Origin: Lentinus brumalis
Taxonomy: Eukaryota; Basidiomycota; Agaricomycetes; Polyporales; Polyporaceae
Direction of reading: 5' to 3'
Assembly: GCA_001792895.1 (NCBI GenBank)
Contig: MARA01000028.1
Span: 434,001-498,000 of the forward strand
Length of the DNA stretch: 64,000 nt
Shown: positions 10,850-23,896 of the stretch, piece by piece
How the letters are laid out: every line of letters starts with the position of its first letter
How positions within the stretch are numbered: position 1 is the stretch's first letter
Program-made: the position numbers and the translations under genes
The notes under the pieces: generated by a model
Database searches by the model: none
What the model was told of the DNA's origin: nothing
What the model saw: the letters and a program-made list of their open reading frames with translations, nothing else

Positions 10850-13151
10850 ATGAGTCTCAACGGCAGGAGCACTGGCTGGAAGCACCAGCTCGGGGCCCTC
10901 GTCGGCCTTTACCTTCAGAACTCGACAGCGACTGTCTCACCCGTACAGGGGAATGTCGGCGACGTCGTCTGGGGCAGCTGCTCTGACAACACTACACTCC
11001 CCGGTGCCGAGTGCGGTTACGCCATGTAAGACCCCTGTGGCCGCTCTCCTGATGAAGAGTTACTGATACCTCATTGCCTTCTCCAGTGTCCCGTTGGATT
11101 ATTTCAATTCCTCTGCAGGTGTCGCCAAGATTGCGCTTGGACGGTACAACGCTACCAGTACTCCTCGCAAGGGTAGTCTGTTCGTCAATCCGGGCGGTCC
11201 GGAGCGTCTGGGGTAAGCCTCGCTACCGTAGATGGAGCCCTACTGCAGCAGGTTGTAAGTACAAGTTTTTATCTCAGCCGCCTTTTGTAACCGACTCACA
11301 ATACCCATAGGTCGGGGAGGAGTACGACATCATTGGTTTCGATCCCAGAGGCATCGGTCTGACCGAGTACGTACATGCATATTGGCACCCTCCTGGCAGG
11401 CCAGAGTACCGGTTCTCACTACGCTTCCATTCTAGGCCTGCGACGAAGTGCTTCCCAACTCCGGAAGCGCGCACGGCGTTCATTGCCAACACCGTCCTTG
11501 ACCGAGGATATGATGTCGGTCCGAACTTGACCGACCCATCAAACCGCTACCATCTCATTCAGACGCAACGAGATGCGGACTCGCTGTACAAAACGCAATT
11601 CGCAATCTGCGGCCAGACCATGGGCGACCAGCTTCGGTACATGGGCACCAGCACCGTCACGCGCGACGTCGACTTCATGACCACCTTGCTGGACGGCAAG
11701 GACGCTTTGATGTACGCTTGTGTTCCCCTTTCTCCTGGGACGTGCAAGTTGGCTGACCTCATCGTTCTAAGTAATTTCTGGGGCTTCTCATACGGCACTG
11801 TGATCGGCCAGTACCTTGCTAACATGTATGTTTTTGGTTCTCGAGTTCTCGAGAAAGATAATGCTGATGGCTGGATCAGGTTCCCTGAACGGATCGGGCG
11901 TGTTATCATCGACGGTGTGGTCGATGCAAATGCATGGGCCAGTGCGTACCTCTGCTCGAAACTTACGTATCGCGAATCTGACACGTTTACGATTAGACAA
12001 GCCTGCATATACCTGGTACCGGACATGGCTCAGCTCGACCGAAGGAGCATACAAGATCTTTTTCGAAGACTGTGCCAAGGTTAGCGGCCCTGCAAAGCCC
12101 TCACCATCGCTTTCTCACTCTCGAACATAGTCCGGGCCGTCAGGATGTGCTCTCGCGCAGTCAAGCAAGGACTCGGCCACCGATATATACAACCGCGTAG
12201 AGGATTTCGTAAACAAGCTCTACGACGAACCTCTCCCGGTGCCCAACGCAACTACCCCCGGAATACTTACCAGTGGTCGGGCGCGTCGTGAGTGTTTCGT
12301 CCAGGACTGTCGGACCAGTGAAGCTGATCAGCACGACACAGTGTTCTGGATCGGCGCTCTCGCGTCTCCTTCGAATTGGCCTCACGCTGCCGAGGCCTTC
12401 GCGGCTGCCATGGCAGGGGATGCGTCTGCTGTCATGGACGCCGTCAACCAGAAGGAGCTCGTCGATCTGGAGCGCTCCGCCGTCTCCTGCAACGATAACA
12501 AGCCCTTCGCTCCTCCCAAGCCCGAGGATGTGATTGACGAGGCGCTCTTCGTCCAGCAACATGTCACCCGCTTCGGTCTCACCATCACAATCTCGGAGCC
12601 CGACAGCGGATGTCAGTACTGGCCTGTCACTCCTCCGGAACGATACCTCGGCCCGTGGAACAGCACGACGAAGAACCCGATTCTGATCATTAGCAACACA
12701 GTGAGCCGTCTCATATACCACGTTGTAGTGTGTCATATACTGACTTCACCCATGTAGAATGACCCTGCTACGCCTATCTCGAGCGGCGAAATTGTCCACA
12801 AGGCACTCGGGAACTCCTCCGCCTTCCTGGTACTCAATGCGCCCGGGGTGAGTACCCTTCGCTCGTGGCCGAGAATCCAGACGTCTAATGGCAGCGACAC
12901 AGCACACCTCTTTCGCCGCAGCGTCAACGTGCATTGCGCAGAACACCCGCGCTTTCTTCGCGAACGGCACGCTCCCGGCGAAGGGTACGATCTGCCAACC
13001 AAACAGCGGCCCCTTCCCAGAGCAGGCCGCCAATTCCACCGGCGCCATCGGGGCCGTCGGGAGCTCCAAGGCACTGGCCTCTTCAGACGATCAGCTCCTT
13101 GCGAGTCTGCGCCACATCGGTGCGCATATACTGGGCAAGGGGAGGCGGTGA
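10850..13151 (+). CDS. TAP-family alpha/beta-hydrolase (tripeptidyl aminopeptidase-like serine peptidase)
   Basis: Eleven exons: 10850-11025, 11087-11254, 11311-11366, 11436-11711, 11772-11825, 11880-11941, 11997-12079, 12131-12287, 12342-12700, 12758-12847, 12903-13151. The product is an alpha/beta hydrolase with TAP-like C-terminal domain, expected to cleave peptides from N-termini outside the cell. Seen in order: PLDY near the start, the oxyanion-type NPGGP motif, EYDIIGFDPRGIG, the nucleophile elbow GFSYG, the catalytic acid in NTNDPATPIS and the histidine in APGHTSF, plus many Cys and N-glycosylation sites as in secreted relatives. The N-terminus (LGALVGLYL) is a weak signal sequence, so a better start may lie upstream. 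One base is missing in exon 2 at about 11199-11203. With it the exons total 1,731 nt (576 aa). Function assigned by family only. Confidence 0.85.
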
Positions 13152-14047
13152 GCTTCGTACGTCGTGTCGCTGAGAAGTAGAGATCGGATTCGGTAGCTTA
13201 CGGACTATGAACGGACACATAAACTTCTGTGTTATATTAGGAAGTATTATGGGATTAATCGCGCACATTCGATGTCTTATCGTCCTGAGGTCATCTGAGG
13301 TCAGTATGCAGTCTGAAATGTCTGCTTGTTCTCCTACCTAGCCACCAACCACGTAGGACAGCGGACAGCCACGTCGCCAGTACGAAACAGGCGGTCTGTA
13401 AACAGTTCTTTTTTGGCGACGATGTAAGCTTCAGCGTAGCCACCAGAACTGGAATCCGCATCTTACGCCGCTACCACCATGTCCTGTCCGGTCTACTGGT
13501 CCACCGAACGCTTCTTCGACCCTATCGAGGGCTCATCTGATCTGTATCTCACTAGAGACCTGCCGCCGGAACCATCCTGCTCCTCACATACAGCGACTGC
13601 CGAAAATCTTCTTCACGATCTCCTATGAGCAGTCAATCAGTGAGTCGGACAACCGCATAATAAGTATCTCAAGTGGTATCGCGTATACCGACTTCTGCCA
13701 CTAGCTGAGCCCCGGCCCTGTGCTTTGTCCAATGTCCAAGTACTTATTCACCTGCCTACGGCTGATTCGATACTTATCCAGTGTCGTATAAGTAAACGCT
13801 GTCGTGACGGTGGTGAGGAGAAGTTTCGAGTGGCTGTGTACAGAGAAGCGGTAGACGCTCATACCACAAGTTCGAATCGGAACAATCACAAACTTGAACT
13901 CGTCTGCAACCACCAGGTCTCCGGTCGCAAACCGGCCTCATGTCTCTATCTCACAATGGAACTCCGAAGAAACGCCTGCAAGTATAAGCGAGGTGACTGT
14001 CTTGAACTCAAGCTCACCGTGGTCCGTCACGCTCACGCAGTCGTCCG
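13152..14047. other. Intergenic; 5' region shared with the inverted kinase copy
   Basis: No gene is seen. The last ~220 bp (13830-14047) matches the reverse complement of the sequence upstream of the inverted kinase gene (about 25520-25750): both share AGACGCTCATAC, ACAATCACAAACTT, GTCTGCAACCACC and ACGCCTGCAAGTA in the same order. The 5' flank was therefore duplicated with the gene. Confidence 0.6.
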
Positions 14048-15631
14048 ATGTCAGACGCTGTGCGTACACCTGCCCTTGCCCTTCAGCAGGTTAACTCTGT
14101 CGATGATTCATGGGGCAGACGTACTACGGCTCTCTGCGTTAGTACTGGGCCGTCGGGTGACAGACTCATCTCTAAGGAGACATGCCGTCACAACGGACGT
14201 CGTTTCAACTTGCTTGAGGAGGAGGTCTCGAAGCACATCCATACAAAAGGAGCAATAACGGCTGTCGTGCGGCTCAAGGACTGTGAGTACGTACGAGGCG
14301 AGCCTCTTGAGATCGGACTCGGAGACGACATCAGACGCAAGATGCGGCTGGCTTTGCTCGCTGATGGCGAGTACCTTCGAGAAGCGAAGTCAGTCAATGA
14401 CTTGCTAAAGACATTCTACGACGTGCTCGAAGGTGAGATTCACGTGGTATGCGTTGCGTCAAGAGCTTACCCTGCATGCCTCGCAGTTCACCGTACCGTG
14501 TACCTCAAACGACAAGATCTGCATCGCGACATGAGCATGTTCAACGCACTCATGTGCCCGCGGTGGGCGAAGGTGGAGGGAAGGCCAGTCTTCAAAAACA
14601 AGCCTCCTCTGATCCAAGAAGTTCTCGGCGAATCCTTCCGGTGAGTTTCAAGTTGAGTCACGGTGGCGCCTGCTAATTGGCAATCCAGAAATTTTGAGGA
14701 TTGCACGGCGCAATGCCTGGTGCTCGATGTGGATAATTCTGCCATTTTGCGCGTGGGAGCTATGGACGAAGATCAGGATCTGGCATACCGTTCGGTGAAA
14801 AGACCTGCTACCTCGTCCGCGTCATTTCTTCTAATTTTGACGCAGGGAAAGCCCATATACATGGCTCGCAGCGTGTGTGTTGGGAAACCCCAAAACAATG
14901 CTCTCAGTCTCGAAGGTGTTCGGATGCCAACTTTGACAGAAGAAGCCGAGCGTCTGTACGTGAAGGCTTACGGACAGCCCCGCTATGACCGATTCACGGA
15001 CAAGATTCCCTACACTTTCCACGGCGGTAATCCTCCAGACGAAAGACCAGATCCTGTCCCCTCCTTCGTTCACCGCGCCTGCCATGATGCCGAATCTATC
15101 TTCTGGACACTGCTCGATGCTCTCCTCCTTGCCCAGCCTGAGTTTGCGGATCCGGAGCCACATGCGTCCATGCTAGTAGCCGAGCTATGGAAAGATCTTC
15201 GTGAGCACTTCATCCCTGATCAACCTAGCCGCTATCGTGACACGCGCGACGCTATCTTCATGATGGGAGACACTCAATGGGAGGAGCATTTTTACCCAGA
15301 GATGCGAGATGTCGCCTATCTCCTCTTCCGAATCAGCCGGCAGATTGCCCCCGAGTATGAGTATTGGACCCCCAGGCCTCTAGACGACCACCTTCACGAG
15401 GCCGTACAGCGTCTCATCCTCCAGTACCTCGTCGACCACCGCGACATGGACATTCCTCTCCTTCCGGGCCGCTCCCGGCCAACACAGCCGAAGCAAAATC
15501 GCAATTACGAGAGCACACCGATTGCGGCCGGTGGCAAACTTGGACCCGGCACCTACGACGGGCGACGGGGTATCGGGATACGCTCGAGCGCACAAAGGCC
15601 TAGCAAGTCCCAGCCTTCGAATGCGTCTTGA
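14048..15631 (+). CDS. Fungal-type protein kinase (FunK1 family), copy 1
   Basis: Four exons: 14048-14432, 14487-14640, 14689-14794, 14846-15631, summing to 1,431 nt (476 aa) with no frame problem. FunK1 kinases are a basidiomycete-expanded branch of the protein-kinase fold; substrates are largely unknown. Seen here: KETCRHNGRRF in the N-lobe, SVNDLLKTFYDVLEG before the catalytic loop, a canonical catalytic loop LHRDMSMFN (HRD with the metal-binding Asn), a DVD in place of DFG (VLDVDN), a GKPIYMARSVC activation-segment end, then FVHRACHDAESIFWTLL and the C-terminal EYEYWTPRP..HEAVQRLILQYLVD. A basic low-complexity tail follows. Of the four copies this is the only one with an intact HRDxxxxN, so it is the best candidate for an active enzyme. 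Confidence 0.85.
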
Positions 15632-17428
15632 GACAGCGGCTCCAGGACTCCCTCCGTTGCGGGCCCATCGACGGGTTCTAGGCGCACTAGCTTCGAGGTC
15701 ACTGGCTCGCGGACGTCTGCGACCTCGAAGCCTCAAGAGCGTGCTTGACCCAAAGCGCAAGAGCGAGAGCCACTGCGGGCGAGGCAGCAAGCGTCCGAAG
15801 GTTTTGACGGGCTCAAGGCTATCAATTGACGAGGTGGATGAAGCATAGGCGGAGGACTAGGGCCAAAAGACTCCCTCCTGTCCGCACGGCGGATTGGAAT
15901 GGGTACGAATATCTCGGGTTTCTTTTCCTCTTGATTCCGTTATCTATCAATGCCGGCCGTCGACAGCTAAGAATGATATCCACGGACATTACGTACCCTC
16001 CACCCATTCCTTCCTTTTATCTGTATCGCACGTCGTCTCGGTGAATCAGTGATTTTGCAGGCTCCGCGGATCTGCTGCAGATTGACTACGTCCCGAGTCG
16101 CTTTCGTCATTGTAACGTTCGACTCGAGTTCCATGTATCTCATGCTCTACAAGGTCTATGTCTATCTTCTATCAGCAGCTAAGGGAAGACACTGCATAAG
16201 TTGAATGAGGTAGGTTGCTGCGACACAGCCACGGTGATTCCCGGTGCGCGCTTCTCGCAAGCAAGTTTAAGTCCTTGTTTCTTCCCACCATCATCATCAT
16301 CACAGATTTGGCCTGGATATTAGACCGTATTACAACGGATATACAATCGCTCATAATGTGATTATATTGACGGTAATAATTGCGTATTCACAATCCATCA
16401 TAGTGCAACTACTATCGCATGGCACAGCTTGCAAGCGACATGCAATCCTCATACAATCGGTACAATTATGACACCAGTTGCAAGGCCAAACGAGCCGAAG
16501 GTCACTGTAGGTTGCCAGCGGGTCAAATTGGCTCATATTGATTTTCAGACTCATTGTGGATTGGACTCGAGCATCGTATACGAATAAAAATGTGAGTTTG
16601 TTCCACTATCAACGATACAGGTGTTATACTAAGCATGATGAAGGGAGAGAGGGACCTGTGAGTGTTGGCGATCGCCGACAGACCCACAACGGCATACTAT
16701 AAGAACTCCAGAGACGGGTAACGAGGAAGCCACCTGATTGGGCCCAGAGCACCAGATGAAAGCTATGTACGTCCCCAGCCAAGAGCGTCCAGAGCACCAG
16801 AGCAAGTCAGACGTGAGCACGAAGAGAAGGTGAACCCAGAAAGCCCCAGTAGTGCCAGCTAGACAGCGCGAGACCCGGCGACTAGACAGCGAGAAACCCA
16901 GCGAACACGCAACAACGTGCTTTCAGGAAGAGAGCCCGTGAACTTGAAGGGCCATGGAACTTGAAGAGCCATGGAGCAACTCGTGGCAGCCAGCAGTCAC
17001 ATCGAGTACTTGGACGACGTAACCGCGCAGACGAGGAGGGGAGGGATGAGGGATGAGGGGAAGATGTGACAGTGTGGTGCGCGAGACAAGGACTTGACGA
17101 CGACATACGCGCTGATTCGAACCCCGTCGAGGAACTGTACAGTTCTGATCGTTGTAGTCGAGTACGCAACCAATTGAGCGCCGAGCTTCAGAGGACGTCG
17201 CAAGCAAGACGGAGATTCCGCTGTCTAGCAAAGATCCTGCAACTCAGATGGAAGTGGGTAGCAAGGAGATTGCAATCGGTACAACATTCGCGACGGTTAC
17301 AATGGCTGCAGAATAATTAGTAAGCATTACTACTTAGTAACAGCTCCCGGTAAGTAATCGATAAGTAATAATCACATTATGTCTTACCCAATAATCTTGG
17401 ATCTTGCGACTTCCGCGCCGATTCTGTG
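15632..17428. other. Intergenic, AT-richer, no gene
   Basis: The stretch has short frames only and is AT-richer than the flanking genes, especially 16300-16600 and 17300-17400, which contains repeated AGTAAT/TAAGTA words. A tRNA-like patch on the minus strand near 17100-17190 does not fold properly and was rejected. Confidence 0.5.
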
Positions 17429-19345
17429 ATGATGAGTGTAGTCGCCATATCCTGCCAGTCCTCCAACTGCCCCAACGGCAATCCCGCCTCACGCCTCGAA
17501 TGCCCAACGTGCAATAAGTGTGTACACTGCTACGCTTTACGCTACTTCTGCGCCGTTCTCATTGTCGCTCGCATCAGGCTTGGCATCAAGGGGTCCTTTT
17601 TTTGCGGTCAGGACTGTTTCAAGGCCAATTGTAAGTACACTTTTCAGCGACCTTTTGGCAAGACAAATCTAACGTTATAACCAGGGGTAAATAGCCGTCC
17701 TGTCAGTATTACCGGCGACCGTGCGCTGATCAGCCATGCGAAGAAAACACACAAAATCATACATGATATCGCGACGAAGAAGCCGCTTCTGGACGAACGC
17801 AAAGTCAATGAAGGTACACAGAAGCAATCAGTCTGACGTATTCTCGCCTAACGCTTGTCGCAGATGGCACGTTTAACCCCTTCGGAACGTTCAAGTTTAC
17901 TGGCACACTTCGACCCGCATACCCTCTCTCGCCCAGACGAGAAGTCCCGCAACACATCCTTGACAATGCCCCGGACTACATCAACGATGGTGAATGACCC
18001 TCGTCGCGTGCGAGTCTATTGCGCTTACTTCATGCTTTGTCTTGCACCAGGCATCCCTACGTCGGAGAATAGACGCGCCGGCCAGCCCGCCAAGATCCTC
18101 ACCAAGGAGGAGCAGGAAACGATGCGCAGCGTGTGCAAGGTGGGATTCTTTTACCATCCGCGGCGTTCTGCTCTCAATCTTCTCGTCAGCCGTGCTTCTT
18201 CTGACCACATCTTGTGTTCCTCTCTGCTTCCTACAGTTGGCCAGGGAGGTCCTCGATACCGCCGCCGCTGCCATACGACCAGGAATCACCACAGACGAGA
18301 TTGACGCTATCGTCCACAGCGCGACGATCGAGCGCGGCGCATACCCGTCACCTCTGAACTACCGCAGCTTCCCTAAGTCGGTTTGCACGTAGGTTGTGTT
18401 GCCACTTGCTCTCGCCAGCACATGTCTCACATCTTGCCATTTGCAGATCTGTCAACGAGGTCATATGCCACGGAATCCCGGATCAACGTAAGCTACAGGA
18501 GGGCGACATCATCAATATCGGTCCGTTCTCTGTCTTCGTCATTATCGGGGACAGAACCATGCTGACTTGCACGTAGATGTATCGTGCTACAAGAATGGTA
18601 CGTCGTGCGATTAAGTAGTTGCACATAGGCTGACTGGTTTCTTCGAGCAGGGTTCCACGCAGACCTGAACGAGACGTATCCCGTCGGCCGCGTCGATGAC
18701 GACTCTCAGCGGCTCATGCGCACCGCGCGCAAGTGCCTCGACGAGGCGATAAAGCTCTGCAAGCCTGGAGCGCTCTTCCGCGACATCGGCAAGACGATGT
18801 GCGTACCTCCTATTGACTCCCGCAGTTGTCGACTCGCCCTCTGGGATGTCGCTCATTCATATGTGTCGACTTATGGCTGACGAAGACAAGCAGAGAGCCG
18901 ATCGCCCGCCAGAACGGCTGCTCGGTCGTCCGCACTTACGGCGGGCACGGAATCAACGACCTCTTCCACACCGTGCCCACCTTCGTGCCGCACTACGCGA
19001 AGAACAAGGCCGCCGGTACGATGCGTCCCGGCATGACTTTTACCATAGAGCCCGTGCGTTCCTTTATTTTGTGGACTCACGGCGATTTGCCGAGTAATGT
19101 ACGTGTACGTGCAGATGATAAACCTCGGACACTGGGACCTCGAGCACTGGCCGGACGACTGGACGGCCGTCACGATCGATGGGAAGCGGAGTGCCCAGTT
19201 TGAGGAGACGCTTCTGTGAGCTTTTACTGCCTCCCGTTACTCTCTGTCATGTGCGCTGACAACTACTCAACACTACAGCATCACTGACACGGGAGTCGAG
19301 ATACTCACGAAGGGTGCACCTAGAGAAGACCTTGGGCTCGAGTGA
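17429..19345 (+). CDS. MAP1: Methionine aminopeptidase 1 (zinc-finger type)
   Basis: Twelve exons: 17429-17517, 17578-17630, 17685-17813, 17864-17989, 18051-18139, 18237-18388, 18447-18520, 18577-18597, 18651-18798, 18894-19053, 19115-19215, 19279-19345; 1,209 nt, 402 aa, intact. The enzyme removes the initiator methionine from nascent proteins at the ribosome. The N-terminus has the paired zinc-finger cysteines of eukaryotic MetAP1 (CPNG..CPTC, FFCGQDC). The metal ligands are all present: Asp in DVSCY, Asp in HADLNETYP, His in GGHGI, Glu in TIEPM and Glu in [34 protein letters not shown] is the family hallmark. Exon 8 is only 21 nt. This housekeeping gene separates FunK1 copy 1 from copies 2-4, so the kinase expansion occurred around it. 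Confidence 0.97.
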
Positions 19346-19750
19346 GGGTGTTTACTCGACGAGTCTTCTATCTGGCCCGGGTGTCCAGCTCTATCTCATC
19401 ACATGTAACACCCATTGCCTACTCGCACAGATCACTTCCGGATACGCCGTGAAGGAAGCTTCCCGAGCTCAGATCCAACGGAGGACGTCTGACTAGGAGC
19501 CTCTTGAGGCGCGAATGCACGCACACCGGTATGAGTGGGTCCTCCTACGGCCCGGGATACGGCCCGGGCGATCCAGTAGCGGCAGCGCGTCGAACCTCGA
19601 GCGCCTCTGGGACTCACAACCACCATTGATCTCAGACCAGTCTCCACCAACTCACAAGAAGTACACGACGTTCCGGTGCACATCATCAGCAGTTAAAGGG
19701 ACGACTTCGTGAGCGTCAGCAATCCAAGACCGGCCACAGCGCGCGGTCAA

Positions 19751-21223
19751 ATGGTCTCGGTCAACAACGACGCCAGTGCATTCGGGACCCGGACTACGAA
19801 GATCGGTCTGGAAAGGGACCGCGGCGGAGGTTGTGAACTACTGACGATGGACGCAACAGATGATATGTTCCTGTCAGTCATTTCCGTGTATAACGGGCCG
19901 GGCCATGAGATTGTCTTCAAGAGACCGATCCCCCGCCGGTCTCAGGAACACTCTTCGGAGAATATGCATGGTCAATACGACATCTCTCTCGCTGGAACTG
20001 TGTACATTGCAGGCTATATCGAAACTCCTCACCGCGTTTGCGTATATGAGGAACGGGGCAGCGAAGGACGACTCAAACGTGGTGGTTTCATACCTGAACA
20101 ACTGTCGGCGGCGAGGTCCGTCAATGATATGCTCAAAACGATACACGATATCTTGGAAGGTAGACGCCTTAACTTATATGGTGTTTCTATGTATTTACAG
20201 GTTCATTCCAGCTCATCGAACCTCCCGAAGGTGTCGTGACTTATCTCCCAAACCAACCATACATGTGTCCGTGCACCTGCATTCGATGAAGCCTCAGGAA
20301 GGACACATATCTGAGAATTGGCCCGTTTATATCGAGGATTTACTGAACAGAGACCTCCAGTCAGCTTCATCCTTGTCTTCATTGAGCGCTGCTTACCCTT
20401 TCTGTAGACCACGAGGGCAGCATCGCGCTAGCGGTTTTCTACTCGATCCCGACCGCGAACTGAATATCGGAGCAGACTATATCGATGAGCCCAATATGTC
20501 CGTGCGACGGAAGGTGATTGAATCCTTGTAGACTCTACTTTGGCAGCATGCTTATCTGCGACGAAGGGAACGCCCAGGTATATCGCCCGTAGCGTCTGTA
20601 TCGGACAGCCACATATGCAAACACACAGTCTCGAAGGTCGACCAATGCCGGCCCTGACAGGAGAAGCGAAGCTCCTGTACGTTCAAGCGTACGGACAAGT
20701 ACGCTACGACCAGTTCGCAGAGAAGAGCCCGTTCACTTCTCATGGCGCTATCCCACCGTCCGATCTTCCTGAACCCCTTCCTATGTTCGTTCACCGTCCA
20801 TGTCATGATGCCGAATCCATCTTCTGGACAATGTTTGCGGCTATCCTCCATGCTCAGCCAGCTTCTGGTACCCGAGAGCCATGGGCATCTAAGAGAGTGG
20901 TTGAGCTGTGGAAGAAGCTGCACGAACACGAGATACCCGATAATTCCGCCGACTACGACGACCATCGGGAAGACATCTTCCATACACTTGCGTTGCCTTG
21001 GGCGAGGTACTTCCACCCCGATCTGCGCGATGTGGCTCAGCTCCTCTACGATATCCGCTGTCAAGTTGCGCCGGAGTACGAGTACTGGACCCCCAGGCCT
21101 CCGGACGATCACCTTCACGAGGCGCTGCAGCGCCTTATCCTCCAATACCTCGTCGAACACCGTGATAAGGACATTGCTCTCGACCCGGACCACTTGCGGC
21201 CTACGCAGTCCGCTTATCCCTGA
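19751..21223 (+). CDS. FunK1-type kinase, copy 2, with degenerate catalytic loop
   Basis: Four exons: 19751-20159, 20212-20359, 20408-20513, 20567-21223; 1,320 nt, 439 aa, open throughout. The N-terminal third differs from copies 1 and 4 and resembles copy 3. SVNDMLKTIHDILE marks the same intron position as in the other copies. After it the catalytic loop reads RRCRDLSPKP: the His of HRD is Cys and the metal-binding Asn is Pro. The DFG position is DPD (FLLDPDREL). The C-terminal half is well kept (GTPRYIARSVC, CHDAESIFWTMF, EYEYWTPRPPDDHLHEALQRLILQYLV). An open frame with lost catalytic residues suggests a pseudokinase rather than a dead gene. Start by first good in-frame ATG. Confidence 0.75.
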
Positions 21224-21638
21224 GGAGAGGTACAGCACCAGGATGGCTTCTGTGCGACTAGCACTTGGCATATGCTGACAGTCGACGTTGCTCGCTTGAG
21301 ATTGTGTCCTGCGTAGCCTTCTGTACTGATCGTATACTGAACACATTGAACGATGCATATATCTTATTTCTGAAGCACATTCACATCGCTCGTGTGCTTC
21401 CATACCAACACGCACTCAAATTTATGGCGACGACAGTCCTCCTACTCGATAATTTAAGTACTATAGGTTCACCTCCAAACTTGCTCCAAACCGCAGTTGC
21501 ACCCGTGTGGCTGTGCACAAAGATGACGCAAGGTTGGCTTGAACAATGAAGTTGCTCGCAACCACCAGCCTGACGCGCCTATGAACTACTCACATCGGCT
21601 CCTCTGGTATCTTACTACCTCCAAGTTGTACCACGAAG

Positions 21639-23207
21639 ATGCCCGTGACAGCCGTCAACTCGCAATTCGTCCAAGTGGCACGCGGCGGGCCCGGGAGTCC
21701 TACCACGAAGTCTAAGCTCTCTGCATGCGAAATGCTTGTCGACGCAACACATGGTACGCTTATGTCAGTGTTGTACGTTTACTATGGACCGTACAGCTAT
21801 ATTGCCCTCAAGAAAGCCAGCCACTGGCGTGGTCCCAGGTATCTGAAAGGCGGTTTAGGCCCGCATCCGAGGCACAGTGGTTGCGAGCGTTCTCCGAATC
21901 AGACTAAGTACGCCTACCTTCGCGACTGAATCTATTTAGTCTGATGATTTTAAACTCAGAGTGGACGGTGGATTGACCACAGTGCGACTCGCCTACGACA
22001 GCTGCACGCCTGAACAGCTACTCAGGGCGAGCTCCGTCAACAGTATATTGAAGACCGTATATGACGTGATAGAGAGTGAGTCTCCCCCCCTTACATTTCG
22101 GAGTCAAGATATACTGACCAGCTCTGTCAAGCTCATCGAGCCGCCTACAACCAATGTCTTCCGTTGCGTCACGACGTGACTGCGCAGAACATACCCGATA
22201 ACGTGTACGCGAGGCTCGAGGACAGGGACGTCTCCGAGAGCCGCAGCGTACCCGCGTTCATTGCAAATGTTCTGGATGAACTCTTCTCGTGAGCTCCATC
22301 CTAAAGTTTATCGAACTCTGCTTAACTTCCGCATGATAGCTCTCGAGAGCACCGACGCGCTAGTTGCGTTGTGGTGGACCCTGACTGGCCTCGCGCTACG
22401 ATGCCTGGAGAAGGCAATCGTTGTATGAATGACATAAATCCGCGGCACAAGGTGATTTGATCTTCTGAAGATGCTATGTTCTGGTTGAGTCCTGAAATGT
22501 GACGCGTCACGCAGGGAACACCAGCGTACATGGCCCGCAGCGTATGTATGCGAGGACCCCAAGGCTATGCTCTCAGCATCATTGGTGTTCCGATGCCGAC
22601 TCTGAAGGGAGAAGCGCAAGGCCTGTACGTGAAGGCTCATGGACAAGAACGCTATGAGCGTTTCATGGAGAAGAACTCCAACACTTGCCACGGCGCTGTT
22701 CCTCCAGACACGTGCCCTGATCCCCTTCCTCCGTTCGTTCACCGCCCATGTCACGGTGTCGAGTCCATCTTCTGGACAATGCTCGCCGCCCTCCTCCGTG
22801 TCCAGCCGAGGTCCGCTGCCAGAGAGCCGCATGCATCCCCGCCACTGGCCCGCCTGTGGAAGAAGCTACAAGAGCATAGGACTCCTGAAGGCCCAGCCGA
22901 GTGCTACGACGATCGTGAAGGTCTCTTTGTGGTAGGACGGTCGCTTTGGGTGCGGTTGTACTTCCAGCCTGAGATGCGCGACGTCGCCCATCTCCTCTAC
23001 GAGATTCGCTGCCAACTCGGGCCGGAGTACGAATTCTGGATCCCTCGGCCTCCGGACGACCACCTCCACGAGGCTCTGCAGCGGCTCATCCTCCAATACC
23101 TCGTCGACCACCGTGATAAGGACATTTCTCTCGACCCGGACCACCTGCGGCCGACGTGGCCCGGACCTCCTACCTTTCGGAAAAGGGTACAGTCTATAGT
23201 AGCGTGA
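21639..23207 (+). CDS. FunK1-type kinase, copy 3, altered catalytic motif
   Basis: Five exons: 21639-21838, 21960-22075, 22132-22288, 22340-22451, 22515-23207; 1,278 nt, 425 aa, open throughout. The intron after SVNSILKTVYDVIE is at the same place as in its neighbours. The loop reads LRHDVTAQNI: His and Arg of HRD are swapped, while the Asp and the metal-binding Asn remain. The DFG position is DPD (CVVVDPDW). The activation end GTPAYMARSVC, CHGVESIFWTML and EYEFWIPRPPDDHLHEALQRLILQYLVD are conserved. Its N-lobe is shorter than in copies 1 and 4, and the first intron (121 nt) is longer than usual, so exon 1 is the least certain part. Activity uncertain. Confidence 0.72.
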
Positions 23208-23896
23208 CTACATAACCTACAACTTCACGTTTTGCAGAGTCTTCCATACTGACTGCTGGTACAGTAGTGGGATGGGGTTAATGTATACATTGTAGAGGAT
23301 GAGATACATGTTGTTATAGACAATTGTGACGATAGTAGAAGCGACTCGCGACAAATCCAGAGCACAAGAGACTTTCATAGAGACGACGTGAAACATATAG
23401 ATACATGAAGCGACTACGCCGAGGGTATATGATGTCTGTGAGTATCAAGCCGAGCTGTCGACGCCCGGCGTTGACCAGTAACGAAGTTGAATGGTGATGA
23501 GCGAAGTGAAATGTAAGTTGCATCCGAAACAATTCCAAAGCGTCTAGGTCCAGGGGAGTCCTTCAGCCCCAGTATTCCTCCTATGCATCGTCCTCCTCGT
23601 TTATTGACACCGGTGAGCCCTCGAGACCCTTCAAACGCTTGCTGCTTCGTCCGCCCTGGCTTCCGCTCTTGCGCTTCGGGTGGACCACGATAGACCCGGC
23701 CCCGGCGGCCCTCGAGACCTCGAAGTGTCGAAGTCCGCGGCCCGAGCCGGGGACCTGAGGACGGACGTGCTACCACTGGAGCCTGGTTCGAATCACACTC
23801 GTCTTGGGCTTACCGGGTCTCTGTGCGCTTGAAAGTGAACCCTTACTGTGTCGTCCGCTCTTGCCCAAACCGCTCGCTCTGGTCGCAGTCGGCGTG

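Noticed and set aside
17098..17200. tRNA-like sequence on the minus strand (GGGGTTCGAATC box, GCTCAATTGG D-arm-like)
   Set aside because: The T-stem does not pair beyond the first base pair, the D-stem has no matching arm, and no anticodon stem forms; at most a coincidence or remnant.
23780..23800. GGTTCGAATC B-box-like word
   Set aside because: No A box or cloverleaf can be built around it.
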